Of a stretch of DNA of 5,466 nucleotides, positions 1-5,301 are shown in pieces. The stretch is from Chryseobacterium sp. (lineage in GTDB: Bacteria; Bacteroidota; Bacteroidia; Flavobacteriales; Weeksellaceae). The position numbers and the translations under genes are program-made. Below the pieces are notes generated by a model. It worked only from the letters and a program-made list of their open reading frames with translations, ran no database searches and was not told the origin of the DNA. The DNA lies in the NCBI GenBank assembly GCA_003852805.1, contig RDDY01000174.1, positions 1-5,466 of the forward strand, in the 5' to 3' direction. Position 1 is the first letter of the stretch. Each line of letters opens with the position of its first letter.

Positions 1-981
1 ATTGCCACGGGCAGCAAGCCGTCAAGCTTGCCGTTTATAAAATTGGATAAAGAACGCATCATCACTTCCACAGAGGCATTGAATCTGCAGCAAATCCCCG
101 AGCATCTTGTGGTGATCGGCGGCGGCGTTATCGGTCTGGAGCTGGGTTCCGTCTATCTTCGTCTCGGCGCCAAGGTAACCGTTGTTGAATATCTGGATAA
201 GATTATCCCCGGGATGGACGGCGCGTTGAGCAAAGAACTGCAAAAAGTGCTGAAAAAGCAGGGGATGAAGTTCATGCTTTCTACGGCTGTCTCTGCGGTG
301 GAGCGCAATGGCGATAAAGTAACCGTTACCGCCAAAGATAAAAAAGGCGAAGAAGTGACCGTAGAAGGCGACTACTGCTTGGTCTCCGTAGGGCGTCGCC
401 CGTATACCGAGGGACTTGGTCTGGACAATGCCGGCGTAGATCTGGACGAGAGAGGCCGCGTAAAAGTAGACGATCATCTGCGTACCAACGTAGAAAACAT
501 TTATGCCATAGGCGATGTGGTTCGCGGTGCCATGCTTGCGCATAAGGCAGAGGAAGAAGGCGTATTTGTTGCCGAGACTTTGGCCGGACAAAAACCGCAC
601 ATCAATTACAACCTGATTCCGGGTGTGGTTTACACTTGGCCCGAAGTTGCAGGAGTGGGCAAAACCGAAGAGCAATTGAAAAAAGAAGGAACGGCCATTA
701 AGATAGGAGCTTTCCCGATGCGTGCCTTGGGTCGTAGCCGGGCGAGCGGAGACACCGACGGTTTGATTAAAGTAATCACCGATGAAAAAACCGATGAGAT
801 ACTGGGCGTTCACATGATCGGTGCACGCGCCGCCGACATGATTGCCGAAGCAGTGGTAGCTATGGAATTCCGTGCGAGTGCCGAAGACATTGCTCGCATT
901 TCACACGCGCACCCAACCTATACCGAAGCCATAAAAGAAGCAGCACTGGATGCCACCGGCAAGCGTGCACTTCACATGTAG
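1..981 (+). CDS. lpdA: Dihydrolipoamide dehydrogenase (E3), 5'-truncated by the window edge
   Basis: This is the FAD-dependent disulfide oxidoreductase that reoxidises dihydrolipoyl groups of 2-oxoacid dehydrogenase complexes or the glycine cleavage system, passing electrons to NAD+ in the cytoplasm. The reading frame is open from base 1, giving 326 residues of a protein family usually about 465 long, so roughly the first 140 residues, including the redox-active cysteine pair, lie outside. Visible in the fragment are ATGSKP at residues 2-7; the NAD-binding GxGxxG at 40-45, closed by an acidic residue (E63); the second FAD-binding motif YAIGD at 168-172; and the C-terminal interface motif HAHPT at 302-306. 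H304 and E309 correspond to the catalytic His-Glu pair of E3. A TTG at 28 is internal and not a start. The HxHPTxxE end argues for E3 over glutathione or mercuric reductase. Lone downstream hairpin shows it is the last gene of its transcript. Confidence 0.96.
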   Translation: MATGSKPSSLPFIKLDKERIITSTEALNLQQIPEHLVVIGGGVIGLELGSVYLRLGAKVTVVEYLDKIIPGMDGALSKELQKVLKKQGMKFMLSTAVSAVERNGDKVTVTAKDKKGEEVTVEGDYCLVSVGRRPYTEGLGLDNAGVDLDERGRVKVDDHLRTNVENIYAIGDVVRGAMLAHKAEEEGVFVAETLAGQKPHINYNLIPGVVYTWPEVAGVGKTEEQLKKEGTAIKIGAFPMRALGRSRASGDTDGLIKVITDEKTDEILGVHMIGARAADMIAEAVVAMEFRASAEDIARISHAHPTYTEAIKEAALDATGKRALHM

Positions 982-1001
982 AGTTTACTTTAAAAATAGT
1001 C

Positions 1002-1040
1002 CGAGCGGCCGCTGCACTTGTGCAGCGGCCGCTCGTTTTA
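1002..1040 (+). terminator. Rho-independent terminator of lpdA
   Basis: A perfect 15-bp inverted repeat (arms 1002-1016 and 1021-1035, loop CTTG) is followed by TTTTA. The arms contain GCGGCCGC twice and start 20 bp after the lpdA stop. There are no mismatches or wobble pairs, so the hairpin could form on either strand, but only the plus side has an immediate T run. Confidence 0.92.
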
Positions 1041-1111
1041 TCGGTATTAACCTCTGTTCCCACGCTATTGCCTTAAATGTCTATGTGCTGATAGTTAAGC
1101 AGTTGTGGTTT

Positions 1112-1119
1112 TATATTTT
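1112..1119 (+). promoter_or_regulatory. Possible -7 element for the T9SS protein gene
   Basis: TATATTTT matches five of the six fixed bases of the Bacteroidota -7 consensus TAnnTTTG. It lies between the lpdA terminator and the next gene, where a promoter is expected. No good TTG/TTTG element lies about 20 bp upstream (CTG at 1088-1090 is the nearest), so the call is weak. If used, it would give a 5' leader of about 70 bases. Confidence 0.28.
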
Positions 1120-1136
1120 TAAAATACACGAATCTT

Positions 1137-1158
1137 GAAAGGCCAAAGCTGGCTTTTC
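1137..1158 (+). other. Hairpin in the presumed 5' leader of the T9SS protein gene
   Basis: A 9-bp stem (arms 1137-1145 and 1150-1158) with loop AAGC. One pair, 1141 with 1154, is G-T, which pairs as G-U in plus-strand RNA but becomes a C/A mismatch on the minus strand, so the structure favours plus-strand RNA. It ends 40 bases before the chosen start codon and has no T run after it, so it is more likely a leader structure than a terminator. Confidence 0.5.
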
Positions 1159-1198
1159 ATTGTTATTCTCGCCATTTTGCAGATTCAAATTTATTTTA

Positions 1199-3175
1199 AT
1201 GAAGAGAGTTTTATTTACAGCGTTGGCCCTTGCCGGTCTTACGCTTGCCGATGCGCAGCAGAAGAAAGTATTTTCAGAAACTTTGACACTGAAAAACAAG
1301 CAAAAGAAAAAGCTTGACCAAATTAAACCGAATTTCGAATTCAACCGTGCGGAGTTGTTCCAACAGATTCCCGCCGATTTCCGCAGCGTTGCGGGACGCA
1401 ATACAGCCAAAACAACCGTTACGCCTTTTGCAAGCATTCAGTCCCAATTGTGGGGCCAAGTAACAAATGCCGCCAACGGAGAAATGCAGACCTTCCAGAT
1501 CGATTACCGATTTGACCAAGATGCAGCAGTCGATGTGAAATTGCTAGATAACGATTTCGCGGTTACAAAATCCTTCTCTGTGCCGCTGCCCGAAACGGCC
1601 AACAGTTTCTCGTTGTTGCGTGAGTATTTTGTTTCCGCCGACGGCAAAAAACATTTCATGATCTACGTTCATTACTTCGCAGGCACCGTTAGTCCCGAAA
1701 ATCAGCGGAACGAAATCTATGTGGTGGACGAAACAGGAGACATTGTCAAAAAGTTTGAGGCCAGCAGTGCGCAGGTAGCCATCAGCGGTGATGTCAAAAG
1801 GTTGTTGACCTTTACCGACACTGATGAGAATGTTGAAATACGCTCTCATAACTTGAGCGACCTCAGTTTAAAAAAACAGTTGGATATTCCCGCAGAGTTG
1901 TTCGATTTCTATGCAGGAGATCCTGTCGTGTTCGTGGATGTGAAAGGTCAACCGTCAATGATTATCACGCATTACAAGAAACTCTTCATGGACAATGGTA
2001 CGCTGGAGGTTTTCCCCGATAACAATTTGATGCTCGGTATCTACGATTTCGATCTGAACAAAAAGAAAGAAGTAGCCTTGGATATCAGTTCCAACTATCC
2101 CGATGAGCAGTTTACCATCCCGATGGCAGATTTCGGTAATTTCTACCGCTTCGGCAAATACGAGGTAACCGATAATGTATTCGACCCGAATCCGGAGCTG
2201 GAGTTTCTCTATAGCATCAGCTACTATGACATGTTGGGCGATTCAAGTTGGAACCATTACTATGTTGCCAATGAAGAAGGTCAGCGTATCTTGAGCTTGG
2301 AAGAGACCATTGTGGGAACTCAATATTTGAAGGAACTTCCGGGGCATGAAGACCAAGTAAGTTTGCTTATCGGCGGAGAAGAGGGCATCGACGCATTGCA
2401 GATGTTTGACATCAAGAGTTGGAAACCTGCATTCAGCTTCCCTGCGTACTACAATGACGAACTGTTGTCACTCGATTTCAACCGTACCGCTGTCGGAGGT
2501 TCTTACCATTATCTGTTCGGTATGCCCAGCGGTGAGATGGACGGAGATACAGCCTACGCCAGAATAAATGAGTATAAAGCCGATGGCAGCCTCGACCAAA
2601 CCATCCGCTTACCATTGGGTCAAGATGTTGTTAATTTCATTCCGTTGCTGAGCGACGAAAGCTTGGACAACAACCTGCTTACCGACGACAATGACCGCAA
2701 GTACATGTACGTGAGCCAACACATGAAAGACGGTAACGGATACAACGTGCGGCGCATAGCCAAAGGTGAAAAAGAAGTCATCTTTGAAGCGCGTGGAGAC
2801 GGCGAGAAAGGAAATGTCACCTCCAGCGGCTTCTTTACCGCAACGGGCGCGCCCACAATGCTTGCACTGATGTATACTACTGACAATAACATGTATACCA
2901 CAGACATCTACAAACTGCCGCTAACAACAGGCACCATGGCGACTGTAGATGCGGCCAATGCAAACAATGATTTGCAAGTTTATACCGCGCATGATACGGT
3001 AAACTGGAACCGTAATGCAGTAAGCTTCGTCATCTATAATATGGCGGGTGGAGTAGTGAAGCAAGGCAACGCCAAAAACTCGACTTTCATTGCGGGTCTG
3101 AACAAGGGCGTTTATTTGATCTCTATCACTACGGCCAAAGGCGAAAGGCTGACAAAGCGATTTATCGTAAGATAA
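1199..3175 (+). CDS. T9SS type A sorting domain-containing secreted protein, function unknown
   Basis: A 658-residue protein of unrecognised function that is probably exported by Sec and then taken across the outer membrane by the type IX secretion system. The start ATG at 1199 is chosen because a classical signal peptide begins there: MKR, then a hydrophobic run to about residue 16, then ADA-QQ as a likely signal peptidase I site near residue 19. The frame can be extended upstream only to a TTG at 1160, which lies in the leader hairpin region. Residues 592-658 resemble the T9SS C-terminal domain: IYNMAGGVVKQG, then GLNKGVYLISI, ending KRFIVR. The middle (about 100-580) is rich in short strands and turns with repeated hydrophobic-strand/DxxG-type pieces (for example EIYVVDETGD, RINEYKADGS), compatible with a beta-propeller, but that is inference. 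I see no cysteine in the protein. No enzyme motif was recognised. It sits alone between two terminators, so it is probably monocistronic. Confidence 0.9.
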   Translation: MKRVLFTALALAGLTLADAQQKKVFSETLTLKNKQKKKLDQIKPNFEFNRAELFQQIPADFRSVAGRNTAKTTVTPFASIQSQLWGQVTNAANGEMQTFQIDYRFDQDAAVDVKLLDNDFAVTKSFSVPLPETANSFSLLREYFVSADGKKHFMIYVHYFAGTVSPENQRNEIYVVDETGDIVKKFEASSAQVAISGDVKRLLTFTDTDENVEIRSHNLSDLSLKKQLDIPAELFDFYAGDPVVFVDVKGQPSMIITHYKKLFMDNGTLEVFPDNNLMLGIYDFDLNKKKEVALDISSNYPDEQFTIPMADFGNFYRFGKYEVTDNVFDPNPELEFLYSISYYDMLGDSSWNHYYVANEEGQRILSLEETIVGTQYLKELPGHEDQVSLLIGGEEGIDALQMFDIKSWKPAFSFPAYYNDELLSLDFNRTAVGGSYHYLFGMPSGEMDGDTAYARINEYKADGSLDQTIRLPLGQDVVNFIPLLSDESLDNNLLTDDNDRKYMYVSQHMKDGNGYNVRRIAKGEKEVIFEARGDGEKGNVTSSGFFTATGAPTMLALMYTTDNNMYTTDIYKLPLTTGTMATVDAANANNDLQVYTAHDTVNWNRNAVSFVIYNMAGGVVKQGNAKNSTFIAGLNKGVYLISITTAKGERLTKRFIVR

Positions 3176-3200
3176 GTTTATTCATCCTTCTACTTATCGG

Positions 3201-3232
3201 CAAGCCGTCTCATCACGAGGCGGCTTGTTTTT
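3201..3232 (+). terminator. Rho-independent terminator of the T9SS protein gene
   Basis: An 11-bp stem (arms 3201-3211 and 3217-3227, loop ATCAC) is followed by TTTTT. It contains one T-G pair that is a U-G wobble in plus-strand RNA, supporting plus-strand use. It begins 25 bp after the stop codon. Confidence 0.93.
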
Positions 3233-3292
3233 GTAATGTAGAATAACTTTATGAAGACCGATCTAACAAGGTTTGAAAACACTGTTAAAAAC

Positions 3293-3323
3293 AAAAAATC
3301 CGCTCCTTTTCAGAAGCGGATTT
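3293..3323 (-). terminator. Rho-independent terminator of tRNA-Leu
   Basis: Read on the minus strand, arms AAATCCGCTTCT and AGGAGCGGATTT (positions 3323-3312 and 3307-3296) form a 12-bp stem with a GAAA tetraloop, and the T tract continues through 3293. One T-G wobble fits minus-strand RNA. The stem starts one base beyond the tRNA discriminator base, so the trailer is almost entirely terminator. It faces the plus-strand terminator at 3201-3232. Confidence 0.93.
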
Positions 3324-3324
3324 G

Positions 3325-3408
3325 TGCCCAAGACCGGATTCGAACCAGCACACCCGTGAAGGCGCTACGACCTGAACGTAGTGCGTCTACCAATTTCGCC
3401 ACTTGGGC
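3325..3408 (-). tRNA. tRNA-Leu, anticodon CAG
   Basis: Reads CUG leucine codons. On the minus strand the acceptor arms GCCCAAG and CTTGGGC pair fully. The D-arm is GCG/CGC with AAATTGGTAGA between. The anticodon stem CTACG/CGTAG encloses TTCAGGT, giving anticodon CAG (+ strand 3374-3372 region). A 15-base variable arm (CGCC pairing with GGTG) makes it a class II tRNA, as expected for leucine. The T-arm has loop TTCGAAT and a stem with two G-T wobbles. Total length is 84 with discriminator A at 3325. The next bases are CAA, so the CCA end is not encoded and must be added by nucleotidyltransferase. Confidence 0.97.
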
Positions 3409-3419
3409 ATTCAGGACTG

Positions 3420-3427
3420 CAAATATA
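3420..3427 (-). promoter_or_regulatory. -7 promoter element for tRNA-Leu
   Basis: The minus strand reads TATATTTG, an exact match to the Bacteroidota -7 consensus TAnnTTTG, 11 bases upstream of the tRNA 5' end. The expected -33 position holds GTTAC rather than TTG or TTTG, so the upstream element is poor. Location in the 48-bp gap after methylglyoxal synthase suggests the tRNA has its own promoter with a very short 5' leader. Confidence 0.6.
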
Positions 3428-3456
3428 AGAATAAAGCCGAAGCGCAGTAACAGTAT

Positions 3457-3906
3457 CTATACTTTTCTTTGCAGATAATCCTTATAATCCTGAACTTCAG
3501 CTTCATAATTTTGTTCCATATGCGGAGAAGTAAATATAAAATCTGCCGTAGACGCGTCGCAGGCCATTGGTATGTTGTAGGCGACGCATAAACGAAGCAG
3601 CGCTTTTACGTCGCTGTCGTGCGGTTGCATTTCCATCGGATCCCAAAAGAACACAACAATATCGATCAAGCCTTCCGCAATCTTCGCACCTATTTGCTGG
3701 TCTCCACCCAGCGGACCGCTCAGCGTTCGCTGCACGGGCAATCCCAAGCGTTCTTCTATCAGTCCGCCTGTGGTACCTGTGGCAATCAGACGATGCCGAG
3801 ACAGTTTGTCCTTATGCCGTTCTGCCCAGCGGATGAGTTCGTCTTTTTTATGGTCGTGAGCCACTAAGGCTATGGTCTTGGTTTCGGGAATAAGTCGATG
3901 ATTCAT
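3457..3906 (-). CDS. mgsA: Methylglyoxal synthase
   Basis: A cytoplasmic enzyme converting dihydroxyacetone phosphate to methylglyoxal and phosphate, a bypass of lower glycolysis used when phosphate is limiting or sugar phosphates accumulate. The 149 residues align along the whole length of the E. coli enzyme (152 residues). Matching motifs are IALVAHDHKK (12-21), ATGTTGGLI (42-50), LSGPLGGDQQIGA (62-74), FFWDPM (86-91), HDSDVKALLRL (96-106) and TADFIFTSPH (120-129). Residues H17, D69, D89, H96 and D99 occupy the positions of the E. coli catalytic and phosphate-site residues H19, D71, D91, H98 and D101. The ATG at 3906 is chosen over an in-frame TTG at 3927, which lies in the T tract of the upstream terminator and would add seven residues not seen in the family. 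There is no Shine-Dalgarno sequence. It follows that terminator by about 20 bp, so its own promoter must be very close, or expression depends on read-through. Confidence 0.96.
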   Translation of the reverse strand: MNHRLIPETKTIALVAHDHKKDELIRWAERHKDKLSRHRLIATGTTGGLIEERLGLPVQRTLSGPLGGDQQIGAKIAEGLIDIVVFFWDPMEMQPHDSDVKALLRLCVAYNIPMACDASTADFIFTSPHMEQNYEAEVQDYKDYLQRKV

Positions 3907-3925
3907 AAGGCTAAAATTACAAAAC

Positions 3926-3949
3926 AAAAAAGACCGCCGAGGCAGTCTT
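3926..3949 (-). terminator. Rho-independent terminator after the DUF6952 gene
   Basis: On the minus strand, arms AAGACTGC and GCGGTCTT form an 8-bp stem (3949-3942 and 3937-3930) with a CTCG tetraloop, followed by TTTT through 3926. One T-G wobble fits minus-strand RNA. It lies 20 bp after the DUF6952 stop and just before mgsA, ending the peroxiredoxin-thioredoxin-DUF6952 unit. Confidence 0.85.
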
Positions 3950-3969
3950 TGTTTTCTTTGATGAAATGT

Positions 3970-4218
3970 TTATCGGTCGATCGAGCCCATTACCTTTTGA
4001 GCAAAGCCGTTCAACGCATCTTTCTCGCTTGCGCCGTTTTTTACCATTTCATGGACTTCCATGGCACCGCAGATGTTGGTGATCAGTTCGCCTGTGACGT
4101 CCATTTCTTCGTCTGAAACGCCGCGGAACTCGCAGAAGCTTTCCAAAACCTCAAGGGTTTTTTCCAATTGCTCTGCATTGTTGTTTTGATAAAGTTGACG
4201 GATTATAGGGAGTTTCAT
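3970..4218 (-). CDS. DUF6952 family small protein
   Basis: An 82-residue protein of unknown function that I recognise, by sequence and by position after thioredoxin, as the flavobacterial DUF6952 type. It starts MKLPIIRQLYQNN and appears mostly helical and acidic, with an amphipathic segment at about 15-30 and a second at about 36-60. It has two cysteines, C29 (ESFCEF) and C50 (TNICGA), not arranged as CxxC. No signal peptide or membrane segment is seen, so it is probably cytoplasmic. The start ATG lies 8 bp after the thioredoxin stop, so the two are surely co-transcribed. The junction is the perfect 12-bp palindrome TAATTTAAATTA. Its conserved place behind a peroxiredoxin and a thioredoxin suggests a redox-related or accessory role, but this is inferred only from context. 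Function remains unknown. Confidence 0.85.
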   Translation of the reverse strand: MKLPIIRQLYQNNNAEQLEKTLEVLESFCEFRGVSDEEMDVTGELITNICGAMEVHEMVKNGASEKDALNGFAQKVMGSIDR

Positions 4219-4226
4219 AATTTAAA

Positions 4227-4535
4227 TTATTTAATGCTGTTCAACAATTCGGGCAAGATTTCTGCCTTGTTACCTTGCACCTGCTCTGTCAGTTCACCGT
4301 TTTTAAAGGCAGCGAAGGTGGGCAGATTATCCACTTTTGCCAGTTTGCGGCTCTCGGGCAGTTTCTCTGCGTCTACATAATAGAACGCCACATCTTCATT
4401 TTCAGATGCCAGTTTTTTAAACTTGGGTTTCATGATTCGGCAGTTGCCGCACCACGTGGCGCCGTATTGCACCATAACCTTTTCATTGTCGTTAATCAGC
4501 TGTTGTAAATTATCTTCAGTAAGTTCTTGGTACAT
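4227..4535 (-). CDS. Thioredoxin family protein with CGNC active site
   Basis: A 102-residue cytoplasmic single-domain thioredoxin fold, close to the usual 105-110 residues, with no signal peptide. The active site is W28-C29-G30-N31-C32, so the usual proline between the cysteines is asparagine. The expected cis-proline is present at P72 (NLPTF), and YYVDAEKLP (52-60) gives the central strand and the following loop. It probably reduces disulfides, most simply the peroxiredoxin encoded just upstream (60-bp gap) on the same strand. CGNC is expected to shift the redox potential relative to CGPC, which may fit a dedicated partner. The ATG at 4535 gives a normal thioredoxin N-terminus, and no Shine-Dalgarno is present. 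The TTAAAACC motif 8 bp before the ATG also occurs 8 bp before the peroxiredoxin ATG. I do not assign trxA because other thioredoxins may exist in this genome. Confidence 0.94.
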   Translation of the reverse strand: MYQELTEDNLQQLINDNEKVMVQYGATWCGNCRIMKPKFKKLASENEDVAFYYVDAEKLPESRKLAKVDNLPTFAAFKNGELTEQVQGNKAEILPELLNSIK

Positions 4536-4553
4536 TTCTTTTTGGTTTTAAAT

Positions 4554-4581
4554 GATTTGACCGGCTTGCACCGGCCAAATC
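4554..4581 (-). other. Intergenic hairpin between peroxiredoxin and thioredoxin genes
   Basis: A 12-bp stem (arms 4581-4570 and 4565-4554) with a GCAA tetraloop on the minus strand. Two of its pairs are G-T, so the helix is complete only in minus-strand RNA. It is followed by ATTTAAAACC, with no real T run, so it is not a standard terminator. It could be a partial terminator, or a processing or 3'-stabilising element that lets peroxiredoxin mRNA accumulate above thioredoxin mRNA. Confidence 0.65.
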
Positions 4582-4595
4582 TTAAGGTTGAAAAA

Positions 4596-5231
4596 TTAGT
4601 GTCTGCTCAGATATTCGGCAGTGCTTTTTCTGTCTGCGCTCATGGCTTCTTTGCCTTCTTCCCAGTTGGCCGGGCAAACTTCGCCGTGCTTCTGTACGTG
4701 GGTGTAAGCATCGATCATACGCAAGTACTCTTGTACGTTACGTCCCAGTGGCATATCGTTAATGCTCTCGTGGAAGACTTTTCCTTCTTCATCGATCAGA
4801 TATGTCGCACGGTAAGTCACATTTCCGCCGCTGTACACTTCTTCGCCACTTTCGTCATCGTAATCAACTTCTTGATCCAAGATGTCGAGCGTGGAAGAGA
4901 GATGTCTGTGCGTGTCAGCCAACAGTGGATAGGTGATCCCTTCGATACCGCCGTTGTCTTTGGAAGTGTTCAACCACGCGAAGTGTACCTCGTTGGTATC
5001 GCAGCTGGCACCGATGATTGCAGTGTTTCTTTTGTCGAATTCAGCCATGGCTTCTTGGAAGGCGTGAAGCTCGGTCGGGCAAACGAAAGTAAAATCTTTC
5101 GGGTACCAGAAAAGAAGAACTTTCTTCTGATTTTTTACTGCTTCTTCATAAACGTTGATTCTCAGATCATCGCCCATTTCTGACATGGCGTCTACAGTAA
5201 TGCTTGGGAATTTTTTTCCTACAAATGACAT
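4596..5231 (-). CDS. Typical 2-Cys peroxiredoxin (AhpC/Prx1 type)
   Basis: Reduces hydrogen peroxide, organic peroxides and peroxynitrite in the cytoplasm, with thiols regenerated by a thioredoxin or AhpF-like reductase. The 211 residues include the full family signature P44-x3-T48-x2-C51 (YPKDFTFVCPTE), so C51 is the peroxidatic cysteine. The partner arginine is R141 (TYRATYLID). The resolving cysteine is C186 in GEVCPANW. C77 is an extra cysteine. An acidic stretch at about 119-136 (DQEVDYDDESGEEVYSGG) is longer than in E. coli AhpC, consistent with the flavobacterial subtype. The GGLG-like loop reads GGIEG (94-98) and the C-terminus has YL (207-208) where oxidation-sensitive peroxiredoxins have YF. 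The ATG at 5231 fits the family N-terminus (MSFVGKKFP). There is no Shine-Dalgarno. It is the first gene of the minus-strand unit with thioredoxin and DUF6952, with a strong promoter match upstream. Confidence 0.97.
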   Translation of the reverse strand: MSFVGKKFPSITVDAMSEMGDDLRINVYEEAVKNQKKVLLFWYPKDFTFVCPTELHAFQEAMAEFDKRNTAIIGASCDTNEVHFAWLNTSKDNGGIEGITYPLLADTHRHLSSTLDILDQEVDYDDESGEEVYSGGNVTYRATYLIDEEGKVFHESINDMPLGRNVQEYLRMIDAYTHVQKHGEVCPANWEEGKEAMSADRKSTAEYLSRH

Positions 5232-5270
5232 AGTATTAAGGTTTTAATGTTTCTTTCTCTTTTTGTTACA

Positions 5271-5301
5271 CAAAGGTAGTAAATAGAATCTATCGAGGCA
5301 A
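5271..5301 (-). promoter_or_regulatory. Promoter of the peroxiredoxin operon
   Basis: The minus strand has TACCTTTG (5278-5271), an exact TAnnTTTG -7 element. A TTG (5301-5299) lies 20 bp upstream, as in Bacteroidota -33/-7 promoters. Transcription would start near 5265, giving a purine-rich, A-rich leader of about 34 bases. The spacer between the two elements contains the arm of an inverted repeat, suggesting that a regulator can contact it. Confidence 0.75.

Noticed and set aside
22..813. 263-codon open frame on the minus strand across lpdA
   Set aside because: It lies opposite a clearly conserved lpdA sequence, and its translation shows no domain or coherent composition; it is a by-product of lpdA codon use.
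1002..1035. Perfect GC-rich inverted repeat with two NotI sites as a mobile-element end or cloning artefact
   Set aside because: Position right after the lpdA stop, tight tetraloop and following T run make an ordinary terminator the simplest reading; no transposase or target duplication is present.
1160..1198. Upstream TTG start for the T9SS protein, adding 13 residues
   Set aside because: The extension would place residues ahead of a classical signal peptide that begins exactly at the ATG at 1199.
3251..3478. 75-codon plus-strand open frame between the two convergent terminators
   Set aside because: It runs through the tRNA-Leu gene and its terminator; the apparent coding sequence is the reverse complement of structured RNA.
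3567..3867. Two overlapping plus-strand open frames opposite mgsA
   Set aside because: Both are antisense to conserved mgsA motifs and resemble no protein.
4218..4229. Perfect palindrome TAATTTAAATTA at the thioredoxin/DUF6952 junction as a regulator site
   Set aside because: It consists only of A and T, spans the stop and start context of two co-transcribed genes, and can easily arise by chance.
4527..5183. 218-codon plus-strand open frame opposite the peroxiredoxin gene
   Set aside because: It is antisense to a fully conserved peroxiredoxin, and its product is an unstructured-looking, phenylalanine-rich shadow with no start signals.
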